From BACL11 sp945865535 (GTDB lineage Bacteria > Bacteroidota > Bacteroidia > Flavobacteriales > BACL11): a stretch of 64,000 bases of DNA. The notes beneath the pieces were generated by a model, which saw only the letters and a list, made by a program, of their open reading frames with translations, was not told the DNA's origin and did not search any database. Where the stretch lies: positions 53,104 to 117,103 of the forward strand of contig CANNBA010000002.1 in the NCBI GenBank assembly GCA_947502765.1, given 5' to 3'. Shown here piece by piece: positions 53,481 through 61,859 of this stretch. Both the position numbers and the translations under genes were made by a program. Positions within the stretch are counted from its first letter, which is position 1, and every line of letters starts with the position of its first letter.

Positions 53481-54326
53481 ATGACTGATAACAAGCCAAT
53501 TATTGCAATCAATGGTTCATTATATACCGATTTTTCTGGAATAAAAAGACTATTTGAATTTTATCACAAGGCAAAAGATTATTACAATACAACCATATAT
53601 ATTGACTTTTATCACTTAGAATGGTTTGATGCAAATCTCTCAGCTATTTTTGGAAGTATATTGTCGAAGTTGTCTACAGAGAATAATTTGGTTTTCTCAA
53701 CTGATCTTAATTTCCTGGAAGATAATTTTAATGTTCTTTTTAGAAACGGTTTTCTCAATTCTGAAAATGTGGTAATTGATGAGCAAAAATCAACAATTAG
53801 TTTCAAGAGTTTCAGCCCTTCTGACAAAGACGGATTTGTTTCCTATGTAGAAAATGACTTATTAATTCATAGGGGAATGCCAACATTAAATTTTGATCAA
53901 AAAGAAAAGATACTTGAATCACTGATTGAAGTTTTCTGCAATATTCAAATTCATTCAAAGTCTGAATCTGACTTTTTTGTTTGCGGGCAATATTACCCAA
54001 TTAAAGGGGTGCTAATTTTCACAATGGTAGACCTGGGCGTTGGATTTTTGCCTGCAATTAATGTAAAAACAAATGGAACTGTAAACAATAGCTATGATGC
54101 AATATTATGGGCTTTAATAAAAAGAAACACTACAAAAACAAATTCTCCTGGAGGATTAGGTTTATCAGATTTATACCGCTTTTTGAAAGACTCTAATGGC
54201 AATTTACAGATTATCACAGGGGATACTTTTTGGAGTATTGACCTTGAACAAACCTTACTCAAAAAATTCTCATTTCCGAACCCATTTGTTGGCTCAATTC
54301 TAAATTTGGTTTTTAAGTATAATTAA
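53481..54326 (+). CDS. STAS-GHKL ATPase
   Basis: A 281-aa protein. Residues about 5-110 look like a STAS-type alpha/beta domain (YIDFYHLEWFDANLSAIFGSIL). From about 140 a GHKL ATPase domain has an N-box with N154 (LIEVFCNIQIHS), a G1 box D184-L-G-V-G188 and a G2 box PGGLGLS (223-229). This is the arrangement of anti-sigma-like switch kinases and ATPases, not of sensor kinases: no phospho-accepting His domain or membrane helix is seen. A DUF4325 STAS-like gene and a PIN gene follow, separated by a promoter. Together they may form a partner-switch module. Confidence 0.75.
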   Translation: MTDNKPIIAINGSLYTDFSGIKRLFEFYHKAKDYYNTTIYIDFYHLEWFDANLSAIFGSILSKLSTENNLVFSTDLNFLEDNFNVLFRNGFLNSENVVIDEQKSTISFKSFSPSDKDGFVSYVENDLLIHRGMPTLNFDQKEKILESLIEVFCNIQIHSKSESDFFVCGQYYPIKGVLIFTMVDLGVGFLPAINVKTNGTVNNSYDAILWALIKRNTTKTNSPGGLGLSDLYRFLKDSNGNLQIITGDTFWSIDLEQTLLKKFSFPNPFVGSILNLVFKYN

Positions 54327-54327
54327 T

Positions 54328-54335
54328 TACCTTTG
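54328..54335 (+). promoter_or_regulatory. Promoter of the DUF4325-PIN gene pair
   Basis: TACCTTTG begins 2 nt after the ATPase stop, with TTTG at 54305-54308 at about the -33 distance. The 38-nt leader to the ATG at 54374 shows no gene. It lets the last two genes be transcribed without the ATPase. Confidence 0.65.
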
Positions 54336-54373
54336 CAGTCAGGAACTATTAGTCGTTTCAAATCTTAATTACA

Positions 54374-54697
54374 ATGGATATATTAGTTTTAGATACAATC
54401 CAATCAGAACTAGCAATAAATCAGGAAGATGGTGTAAAACTTTTCAATGCTATTCAAAGTATTTCACCAGCCGATTTGACGCTCAATTTTATTGGCATTT
54501 CGCGAATTTCGACTGCATTTTTAAATGAATCTATTGGAAAGTTTGCTCAAATCAATTCATCTGACATTGAAAAAGTAAATTTTGTCTATCCTAAAGAAAA
54601 TGAAATTTTCAATCATAAAGTAATTGATGTAATTGAAAATGCATTAATGGGTGAAGAATACTCCAACCTAGTAGATAATGCCTTGGCTTCACTATAA
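54374..54697 (+). CDS. STAS-like DUF4325 protein
   Basis: A 107-aa protein fitting DUF4325, a STAS-like family: a beta strand (ILVLDTIQ), helix with GVKLFNAIQ, strand LTLNFIGISRISTAFLNESIG, and a C-terminal helix. The STFLNE-type signature of DUF4325 appears as ISTAFLNESIGKF. Members often stand beside GHKL ATPases and are thought to act like anti-anti-sigma partners. Here the ATPase is immediately upstream and a PIN protein 5 nt downstream, so a role in controlling the PIN protein is a reasonable inference. Confidence 0.75.
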   Translation: MDILVLDTIQSELAINQEDGVKLFNAIQSISPADLTLNFIGISRISTAFLNESIGKFAQINSSDIEKVNFVYPKENEIFNHKVIDVIENALMGEEYSNLVDNALASL

Positions 54698-54702
54698 GTT
54701 CT

Positions 54703-55317
54703 ATGGCCTACTCATATTCAAAGGCTAACTTTTATTCTGTTAAAGACGATACTAAGTATTTTTTGGATGCTAACATTTGGTTAAAGATTCTCCAACCAAA
54801 ATTAGAATCTTCGACCAAAGACCTGGAATATAGAAAATTATTTGAAAAAATTGCAGAAAACACAAAATGCAAAATTGTATTGCCTGCTTTAATAATGTCT
54901 GAGGTAATAAATAGAATATTAAGGGAGGTTCACATGGGGAAATTTGTCAGCAAAATGAGAAAAAGTAGCCCATCCTTCACTCCTGATAAACATTTTTATA
55001 AAAATGTTTTTAGAATTTCCCCCGAGTTTAAAATAGCATATAGTTTAGTTTGTGATGAAATTAAAAACTATCATTCTACGATTGAATTATTAAACGACGG
55101 TTTAGGTGTTGATTTTAAATTTAAACATATCCTAAAAGACCTTCCATCTGGCCTTGACTTTAACGACCATTATTATTATCAACTTTGCAAGAAAAACAAT
55201 TTTGTATTAATTACTGACGATAAAGACTTTTGGGTAGAAGATATTGAAATTGTAACAATGAGTTCCTCACTACTTGACAGACATATTGCTTTGTTAGTAA
55301 AAGATAAAACGGATTAA
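54703..55317 (+). CDS. PIN-domain RNase-like protein
   Basis: A 204-aa protein with the acidic residues of a PIN nuclease in the right order: D22 (FLDANIWL), E67 (IMSEVINRI), D155 (LDFNDHYYYQL) and D172/D173 (LITDDKDFW). PIN proteins are metal-dependent RNases, many of them toxins, though this one is longer than VapC (about 130 aa) because of an insert between the E and the third D. It starts 5 nt after the DUF4325 stop, as toxin-regulator pairs do. Its stop overlaps that of the convergent RecA-like gene by 4 nt (TTAA). Confidence 0.8.
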   Translation: MAYSYSKANFYSVKDDTKYFLDANIWLKILQPKLESSTKDLEYRKLFEKIAENTKCKIVLPALIMSEVINRILREVHMGKFVSKMRKSSPSFTPDKHFYKNVFRISPEFKIAYSLVCDEIKNYHSTIELLNDGLGVDFKFKHILKDLPSGLDFNDHYYYQLCKKNNFVLITDDKDFWVEDIEIVTMSSSLLDRHIALLVKDKTD

Positions 55318-56777
55318 TTTATTTCCATCACTCCACCAGCGTTAAACCTGCCTGTGGAAGTTGCTTTTCCCTTTTCAACCTGCACAATTACATCAACTTC
55401 ATGGGCGTGTTCATTCACGCCTTTGAATTTCCCTTCCTTTGTGGTGTGGTAAATAAAAATAAAGGATACTTCAGGGTGCATTTTTCTCAAGGCATCAATG
55501 TCGTTCACATCCATTCCAGCTTTGGAAACACTGTCAATAAAAACGAAATGAAAATCATTCAGGTTTTCAGGAACGCGATCGGTTATGTATAGGTTTGAGT
55601 GGTGTGCCTTTAGGCGTTCAATCTTTTCTTTCAAGGTGTAACCAAATCCTTCCTCAATGGCACAATACAACACCTTTCCATGATGTGCAGCCAGGTAGTT
55701 TGCAAAGTCTAAACACAGAGTCGATTTTCCGGATTTTGGAAGTCCGTAAACCATGGCTGTGAATCCTACGCTTGGATCACCAATGAGTTCTTTGTATCGG
55801 CCTTGTAAGCCGATTGTTTGAAAATCCATGGCAAGTAATTCACCTGAGCTCACAATCATTCCATTGTCATCATCGTAACCGTTGAGGCTTTTTTTTTGAA
55901 ACAAGTTTTCTCCTAAAATGCCCATCAATCCATTAAGCTGAGCCTTGTTGATATTCAACATCACAGAATCACCGTCATTGTAGTTTTTAAGCGTTTGGTA
56001 GGCTTCATTTAACTTATCGGCATACTTATCCGATTTCGTGATTTTTCCTTGTTCAACAGCTTTTTTAATGCGATTAAACAACCTTTGAGACCTGTCCTTT
56101 ACATCTCGCTTTCCGTTAAGTGCGATATAGGATTTTAATAAGGCAACTGAAAACATTCCTTCCTGGCTATGAGCAATTTCTAAATACCGCTTTAAATTTT
56201 TGCTGTCAATCTTGATTTCCGCCATGTCTCCCATTTTCTCATAACAAGAAATCAATTGTTTTTGCATCATGTCAATCTCTTTCGCGTAAGGGGAATCCTT
56301 TCCTATTCTACGCTCGATAATTGCCTTTTGAAGACTGTGTAACAGGGTTAATATTTGTGCCTGACTTTTTACCTTTCCATGCATGGCAGCGTAACGTTTG
56401 ATAAACTGAACATCGGTATCAATCAGTTCTACATCTTCGCTGTCGTATTCCTCTTTTTCAACCGCTTCTTTTTTAGGTGGCATTTTACGCGTTGCAGGTG
56501 TTGGCTTTGCAGTTGCAGCTTTGGGTGTCGTTGTTCCTGTTTTACTTGGTAAGCTTTTAGAAACGGTAGTTACAGCACTTGGATTTTTATCCAGATACTC
56601 TTCTAGCTTTTGAAAAAACGCATCCACAACACGTTTGATGTTTTCGTTTGAGTTGTAGGCTGCCCAATTATTTTGAGATGCCCCTTCAACAAGTTTATGT
56701 CCTTTGGCAAGGGCTTCAGGTAGATTTTCCCAGTTAATGCTGGCGGCTTTTGAAAAGTAGTTGTTCGTATTTAGCAT
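55314..56777 (-). CDS. RecA-like (RadA/AAA_25-type) ATPase of the element
   Basis: A 487-aa protein. The N-terminal about 60 residues resemble a small helical domain (NWENLPEALAKGHKLVEG), then comes a Thr/Pro/Lys-rich linker (about 65-110). A helical middle follows, and the C-terminal about 150 residues are a RecA-type ATPase with Walker A YGLPKSGKST and Walker B FVFIDSVSKAG. No zinc finger or Lon domain is present, so it is not RadA itself. It is the last gene of the leftward operon, 3 nt after the helicase stop. It may act in element replication, repair or DNA transfer. Confidence 0.75.
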   Translation of the reverse strand: MLNTNNYFSKAASINWENLPEALAKGHKLVEGASQNNWAAYNSNENIKRVVDAFFQKLEEYLDKNPSAVTTVSKSLPSKTGTTTPKAATAKPTPATRKMPPKKEAVEKEEYDSEDVELIDTDVQFIKRYAAMHGKVKSQAQILTLLHSLQKAIIERRIGKDSPYAKEIDMMQKQLISCYEKMGDMAEIKIDSKNLKRYLEIAHSQEGMFSVALLKSYIALNGKRDVKDRSQRLFNRIKKAVEQGKITKSDKYADKLNEAYQTLKNYNDGDSVMLNINKAQLNGLMGILGENLFQKKSLNGYDDDNGMIVSSGELLAMDFQTIGLQGRYKELIGDPSVGFTAMVYGLPKSGKSTLCLDFANYLAAHHGKVLYCAIEEGFGYTLKEKIERLKAHHSNLYITDRVPENLNDFHFVFIDSVSKAGMDVNDIDALRKMHPEVSFIFIYHTTKEGKFKGVNEHAHEVDVIVQVEKGKATSTGRFNAGGVMEIN

Positions 56778-56780
56778 GGT

Positions 56781-59700
56781 TTAAAAATTTATAAGTTCGA
56801 GTTCTATTTCAAGGGCTAAAGCTTCGAGCTCTAGCTCACTTGTATTGAATGTTTGTGTTGTTGTAGCTGGGGCTAAGTTTGTTCGGTATTCCAATAAGTA
56901 ATTCAAGCGCTGAAATTCTGAAGCTCTATCCTGGGCACTTCTGCCTTCAACTTGCAAAGCTGATTTTTTGGCTTGTATTTCCAGCCTAAGCTCAGCCCAT
57001 TTTGGCGAATTTTCATCGCCATTGTAACTTTGCGATTGGTTTAAAATAGCTTGTTTTTCCGCTTCGTATTGTGCCATTACTGGACTTAAATCACTGCTAA
57101 GTGAATAGCCTCTCGGTTTTAATAAGGTGCGTTCCGTTTTCCGCACCTTGCTCACATACTCTTTGAAATAATTGAGGTAGTAACGGTTTGAGAAGTATAT
57201 ACCAAGCACCTGGTAAGAACTTTCGATTTTCCTTCCAATGGCAAGAATTTCTTTATCCTGTTGATCCGTTGAATTCAATACCGCCTCTATATCCTCCTTA
57301 AGCTCCTTCGCTTTCTTGGATTGTTTATTAATCACTTCGCCATCTTCGGCCACTTTTGGTGTTTCAACCAAATAATTCGATGCTAACAGCGAAGTATAAA
57401 AATAGCGGATGGCTTCAATGGATTTTTCACGGTAAATTTTGTAGTCTCTAATATCGCTTTGTACTTCTTTGAGCATTTCAATGGCTAGTCCGATTTTCTT
57501 ATAATCACGATTCAGCTGCTCTTTCGCCTGGTCAAAGAACATGCGCACCAAACGGTCAACATCGGTAATGAGTGCAAGTTTGATTTCCTCTGGATCCATG
57601 CTTTCTAAATCAAGCACGTTTCCTCTATCACCCCTGAACCAAATATCATTAATACGTGAGGTTTTTTCCTCTAGCTTTTGGAATACAAACACATCCATGG
57701 AATCCTGAACCAATGGCATTACAATACGCACATACTGAAATTGATTGCCTTGTCGCCAAATACGGCCTTCAAGCTGACGAATATCCGTTGGATTCCATTC
57801 AGGATAACAGTTGTAAATAACTGTACCGCGTTTTTGTAAATCAATTCCTTCACGAATTGTGGCGGTTCCAATGATGATTTTCACCACGCCATCAAGGAAA
57901 GCTTCTTTGATAGTTTCCTTTCGCGTATCGTTGATTTCCGAGGAGATAATTTCTACTTCATCAACCTTAACTTTATCATACATGACCCCACGCTTGTAGC
58001 CTACTTCTTTCTCCAGGTATTCTTTGATAAGCGGAAAAAATAGTTTGCCACGGTTCATGTAAATTACCTGTCCGCTAGCGGTTTCTTGGTGCTGCTCATG
58101 CCAAGCTTTCACTGATTTTATACAGTCCATGACATAGGCAATCTTTGGACTTTGGTCTACAAAATCCTTGTAGTCTTCAGGTGTTCCGTTTAACAAGAAT
58201 GGAGACAGCGCATTGTCCAAGCTGTAAGCCAATGCCCTAAATAAGTTACCCATATCGAGTCTCCCTTGCGTAGAACTTTTCGCCATAGCCACAATGCCAT
58301 TTTGATTTTCACGCTGCTTTGGGGTCATGTTGATATAGGTAAGCACTTGCTTATCCTGGGACAATCTTTCCTTGGCATTTTCAAAGCTATACAAAAGGGG
58401 TAAGTTGATTTTCTTTGGTCTAATCACACCAGCCTCTTCACCTGTTTTATACAGGATATGGTTATAGATCAACTTTTGTAAAATCCTTCGGTTAGTAAAG
58501 CTTTTGATGACTTCCTTTTCTACAATTTCCTCTTTGTAATTGGCCGCCCATTCTACGGTTGGTAACACAAATAAATCAAAGAAGGTATCCAGGTTTAAAA
58601 TACCGTTGTCTCTCAGTGAATCATAGGCTACAAGGGAAAGCATGGAGTAAATCTCTAGCGGTGAATTAGAAAAAGGAGTTGCAGTAAGCAGCATGGTATT
58701 TCGACCATATTTGCGCTGAATAAAACTTAGAATCAAAAATGCTTTTTGTCCTATTTCTGATGTGGCTGATTGTATGTTGTAGCGCTTGTTTCCTTCATCA
58801 TCGCTCTTTACAGATGCGAATACATTTTTACACCTGTGCGCTTCATCAATTACAGCGTAATCAATCCCAAGCACGTCAATATCGGCAATGGAATTCTTCA
58901 ATCCCACACCAATCATTTCTCTAAATTTTTGGTATTCGATTTCTTTGTCTCGGCTTGATTTTTCTTTGCTCTGCCCCAAGATATTTACCAGTTCTGTAAA
59001 CAGTTCATCCGAAACGGATTCACCAAAGCCCAGGCGTTTAAACCCTTCGTAAGTAACCATCGTAATGGATCGTTCGGCAACAGGCGCATTCAAATTGATT
59101 TTATCAATGATGTCCGTTCCTAGGTTGTACCAATCGTTCACTGTTATTCCCGTGTGTGATAATACGCCCGAAACAAACTCTCCCGTTTTTTTATCAGTGT
59201 AACCGATAATTTCATTCATCCACTTTTTATAGGTGGGCTTTGGAACTACTACAATTGGGCGTTTACATTTGCCTGAATAAAGGTTGTGCGCCAGGTTAAC
59301 AATGGCGGTCATGGTTTTACCTACACCCACATCAAAGGCATTGATACCTGATCCCATGGCTTCCATAAAAGCCACGCCTTCGCGCTGAATATCGGTGATT
59401 TGTAAAATGCCTGACTTAAATCGAGCGGAACACTCAAAGCCAATTGGAACCTTGGAGTAATTGATATCTGATTGCCCGTTATACAGTCGGTTCCATGCGT
59501 AATTCAGCTTATGCTGGTCATCAAAGGCCAGTACTTCGTGCAGAAACTTTGAGAACAATTTTTCACCCTCGATTCGTGCATTTGCTCTAAGCTCTGCTTT
59601 TTCTTCCTTAGATAGTTTGTCGTCTCGAAGGGAACGGTTTGCCAGGTAATAATCGGCAATGTCAATGGCCGATGATTTTTCAAAGTCGGTATCATTGTTC

Positions 59701-60452
59701 AAGGTGAACAACCACTTGATAAACACATGTTGCAGCGTATATTTTGTTTCTCCGTCAAAACGGATACTGATTTTTTCACGGTCTTTTTTCCGTTCAATCT
59801 TACCGTTCACCTTTTTGAGTTCTTCTGCATTTTCTAAGTCCATGTATTCTTCACGTACACTGGTTACATAGAATAACAAGGGATCAACGGCAAAATCTGA
59901 AATGGCGGTAATGATTGGGCGTTCTTTTTCATCGGCATTTTCAACGGTAAGAAGCTCTGGTTTTGCTTTTTCAACTACCTGTTTATGATTGTTCCAAATC
60001 TCTATCCCGAAATGTTTTTCGATATCTTCTTTATCATTTTCAAGTTGAGTAAGCCTATCATACATATTCCCATAGGTATATGTCGGAAAAGGTAATAGTT
60101 CACCTGCATGGTAAAACAGTGCGCCCGCTCTAACCAAATCAAAGAGCTGCTCTTCCAGTGCTTTTCCTGTTCCTTTAAGGTAGTATGTTTCCCAGCCGTT
60201 CATTGGAACGCCAGTTTTTCGTTTGTACCAAACCCACGCTTTGATTTCAGGCTCAGTGATGCCCTTGTTGTATTTTGCTACAACATCCGAAAAGGGAATC
60301 TTTTTTCCTTCGGTATCGCCCAGTCCTTGAAGTTCGCTAGCTTGTTTTAAGATGCGCTCTACCACTTGAGAATTACCTCTAATCTTAGTCGATGTATAGG
60401 GATTCAATGTTCCCAAAGAATGAATGTTTGATATGCCTGATAAATAGCTCAT
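56781..60452 (-). CDS. Large SNF2-like superfamily 2 helicase with conserved C-terminal tail
   Basis: A 1223-aa protein. About 340 residues of unknown character precede the helicase core: Walker A FDVGVGKT (373-380), DEAH in VIDEAHRCKN, LLTATPFSNSP, then the C-lobe with IGTATIREGIDLQKRG and QLEGRIWRQGN, a SNF2-like pattern. A long helical region follows. The last 20 residues are an acidic-hydrophobic tail, SELELEALALEIELEL, also found on the next upstream product. In phages and conjugative elements such helicases accompany methylases and RadC in polyvalent anti-restriction or replication proteins. Overlaps the upstream gene by 4 nt. Confidence 0.85.
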   Translation of the reverse strand: MSYLSGISNIHSLGTLNPYTSTKIRGNSQVVERILKQASELQGLGDTEGKKIPFSDVVAKYNKGITEPEIKAWVWYKRKTGVPMNGWETYYLKGTGKALEEQLFDLVRAGALFYHAGELLPFPTYTYGNMYDRLTQLENDKEDIEKHFGIEIWNNHKQVVEKAKPELLTVENADEKERPIITAISDFAVDPLLFYVTSVREEYMDLENAEELKKVNGKIERKKDREKISIRFDGETKYTLQHVFIKWLFTLNNDTDFEKSSAIDIADYYLANRSLRDDKLSKEEKAELRANARIEGEKLFSKFLHEVLAFDDQHKLNYAWNRLYNGQSDINYSKVPIGFECSARFKSGILQITDIQREGVAFMEAMGSGINAFDVGVGKTMTAIVNLAHNLYSGKCKRPIVVVPKPTYKKWMNEIIGYTDKKTGEFVSGVLSHTGITVNDWYNLGTDIIDKINLNAPVAERSITMVTYEGFKRLGFGESVSDELFTELVNILGQSKEKSSRDKEIEYQKFREMIGVGLKNSIADIDVLGIDYAVIDEAHRCKNVFASVKSDDEGNKRYNIQSATSEIGQKAFLILSFIQRKYGRNTMLLTATPFSNSPLEIYSMLSLVAYDSLRDNGILNLDTFFDLFVLPTVEWAANYKEEIVEKEVIKSFTNRRILQKLIYNHILYKTGEEAGVIRPKKINLPLLYSFENAKERLSQDKQVLTYINMTPKQRENQNGIVAMAKSSTQGRLDMGNLFRALAYSLDNALSPFLLNGTPEDYKDFVDQSPKIAYVMDCIKSVKAWHEQHQETASGQVIYMNRGKLFFPLIKEYLEKEVGYKRGVMYDKVKVDEVEIISSEINDTRKETIKEAFLDGVVKIIIGTATIREGIDLQKRGTVIYNCYPEWNPTDIRQLEGRIWRQGNQFQYVRIVMPLVQDSMDVFVFQKLEEKTSRINDIWFRGDRGNVLDLESMDPEEIKLALITDVDRLVRMFFDQAKEQLNRDYKKIGLAIEMLKEVQSDIRDYKIYREKSIEAIRYFYTSLLASNYLVETPKVAEDGEVINKQSKKAKELKEDIEAVLNSTDQQDKEILAIGRKIESSYQVLGIYFSNRYYLNYFKEYVSKVRKTERTLLKPRGYSLSSDLSPVMAQYEAEKQAILNQSQSYNGDENSPKWAELRLEIQAKKSALQVEGRSAQDRASEFQRLNYLLEYRTNLAPATTTQTFNTSELELEALALEIELELINF

Positions 60453-61099
60453 AGTCTTTTTAATTGTAGTTCGTATTCTAGTGCCTGTGCTTCAATTTCT
60501 AAATCCGAAACATCTGTGTTAGCCAAAGGATTCGACTGCATAAATCGTAAAGCATGGGCATTAGCATCTTCGATGTATCGGTAATTAATGTTTTCCAGTA
60601 AGAAGTCTCCATTTTGTATTTGAAAATTATAATCCACTCCATGAGAGAAGATTTGTATTTTGTATGTTCCAAGGCGGTAATCCACTGAAAAATCCTCATT
60701 GCTTGGATCGAAGTAATCGATATACCAGTCGCCTGGCAGCTCCAATATCAGCTGAAAATCACCCAATGCGTGGTTGATTGTATTTGTGATCCAAGTTTCA
60801 TTTCCTTTGATAGAAATAGGAAACTCTCTACTTGTTGTTACTACTTCCTCTCCACATACTTTTTCAGGGTATAAATTAAACCAGGTATTAAACGTGCATA
60901 GCTCTGTGAGGCTCAATGGTTCATTGGAATAGTCTTTTTGTTTGGCGTAAACTTCCACCAAGCCTTTTTCATCTCTATCTTTTGGAAAGACACCATTACG
61001 GAGCAATGCCACATGAAAATCCTTTGCATCAGATTTCGATAGCACGTCCCGAATCATGTCTATTCGAGCTCTGAGATATACGGGGCTTGTTATGTCCAT
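60449..61099 (-). CDS. Unknown element protein sharing the helicase C-terminal tail
   Basis: I do not recognise this 216-aa protein. The first about 110 residues look helical with a conserved-looking MIRDVLSKSDAKDFHVALL. The middle (about 100-180) is beta-rich with aromatic strands (DWYIDYFDPSNEDFSVDY, YKIQIFSHGVDYNFQI). The end reads SDLEIEAQALEYELQL, which lines up with the tail of the helicase encoded just downstream. It overlaps the helicase gene by 4 nt (ATGA) and the radC-like gene by 1 nt (TAATG), so the products are made together and may interact. Confidence 0.7.
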   Translation of the reverse strand: MDITSPVYLRARIDMIRDVLSKSDAKDFHVALLRNGVFPKDRDEKGLVEVYAKQKDYSNEPLSLTELCTFNTWFNLYPEKVCGEEVVTTSREFPISIKGNETWITNTINHALGDFQLILELPGDWYIDYFDPSNEDFSVDYRLGTYKIQIFSHGVDYNFQIQNGDFLLENINYRYIEDANAHALRFMQSNPLANTDVSDLEIEAQALEYELQLKRL

Positions 61100-61857
61100 T
61101 ATATCATTTCTAGTTCAGATTCAAGCATAGGAATTACTGCTGCTGGAACCATTTGGTCGTGCAGCACTTTTCGAATCACCATTTCTTCTGCCTGTTCATA
61201 TCCTTGGGGAGATTGCATCATGGCAAATAAGTTAGGCGCGTTGGCCTGTGTTACTTTTTTGAGCTGCTTAAGAATTTCTTCGCGCAATTTTTGCTCCATA
61301 GGATTCACTTTTGATTGATCACCAGAAAGCGAACTTTCGCTTCTTTCCGCAAACGAGTAATAGCCATTTTTAGTCACTATAATGTGGTCAACCAAATGCA
61401 CATCAAACAGTTTCAAAGATTGTTTTAGTCTTCGTGTAAGCTGTCTGTCCGCTTCCGAGGGTTGCAGGTTTCCGCTAGGATGATTGTGTGAAATAATCAC
61501 GGACTTTGCCAAGGTTTTTAAAGCCACCGCTACTACAATTTCTGTATCCACCATTGTAGCATTGATTGTACCCGTAGAGTGATGGTAGTAACCGATTATT
61601 TTATTGGCTTGATTTAAGTAAAGCGCAATAAAATGCTCCTGAATTTCAATTCCCTTTATGATTTGCTCTTTGAGGAAATTATATACATCATTGGAGCTCG
61701 TCACCTGACCAAAGAAATAAGCTTCCTTATTGAAAGTGACTTCGATTTCACGGATTTTAAATTCTGCATCAAGCTCATCAATTTGGGTTTCTAAATCACT
61801 ATAAGATGACTTATCGAATACCATTTGTGGCTGTATGCTGGGCTGATTGTATTTCAT
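61099..61857 (-). CDS. radC: RadC-like JAB-domain protein
   Basis: A 252-aa protein. The JAMM metal site is ISHNHPSGNLQPSEAD (H124, H126, D137), the signature of RadC/JAB proteins, flanked by the usual STGTINATMVD and VHLVDHIIV strands. RadC-like JAB proteins abound in mobile elements and accompany DNA methylases and helicases, but their enzymatic role is unsettled. An extra about 40-residue N-terminus and a C-terminal extension ending LESELEMI are not part of the core; that ending resembles a shortened form of the neighbours' tail. Two bases separate it from the methylase gene. Confidence 0.9.
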   Translation of the reverse strand: MKYNQPSIQPQMVFDKSSYSDLETQIDELDAEFKIREIEVTFNKEAYFFGQVTSSNDVYNFLKEQIIKGIEIQEHFIALYLNQANKIIGYYHHSTGTINATMVDTEIVVAVALKTLAKSVIISHNHPSGNLQPSEADRQLTRRLKQSLKLFDVHLVDHIIVTKNGYYSFAERSESSLSGDQSKVNPMEQKLREEILKQLKKVTQANAPNLFAMMQSPQGYEQAEEMVIRKVLHDQMVPAAVIPMLESELEMI

Positions 61858-61859
61858 GA

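Noticed and set aside
58739..58958. Two overlapping Cys-rich small frames on the + strand within the helicase gene
   Set aside because: Antisense shadows of the helicase core with no start context or coding character.
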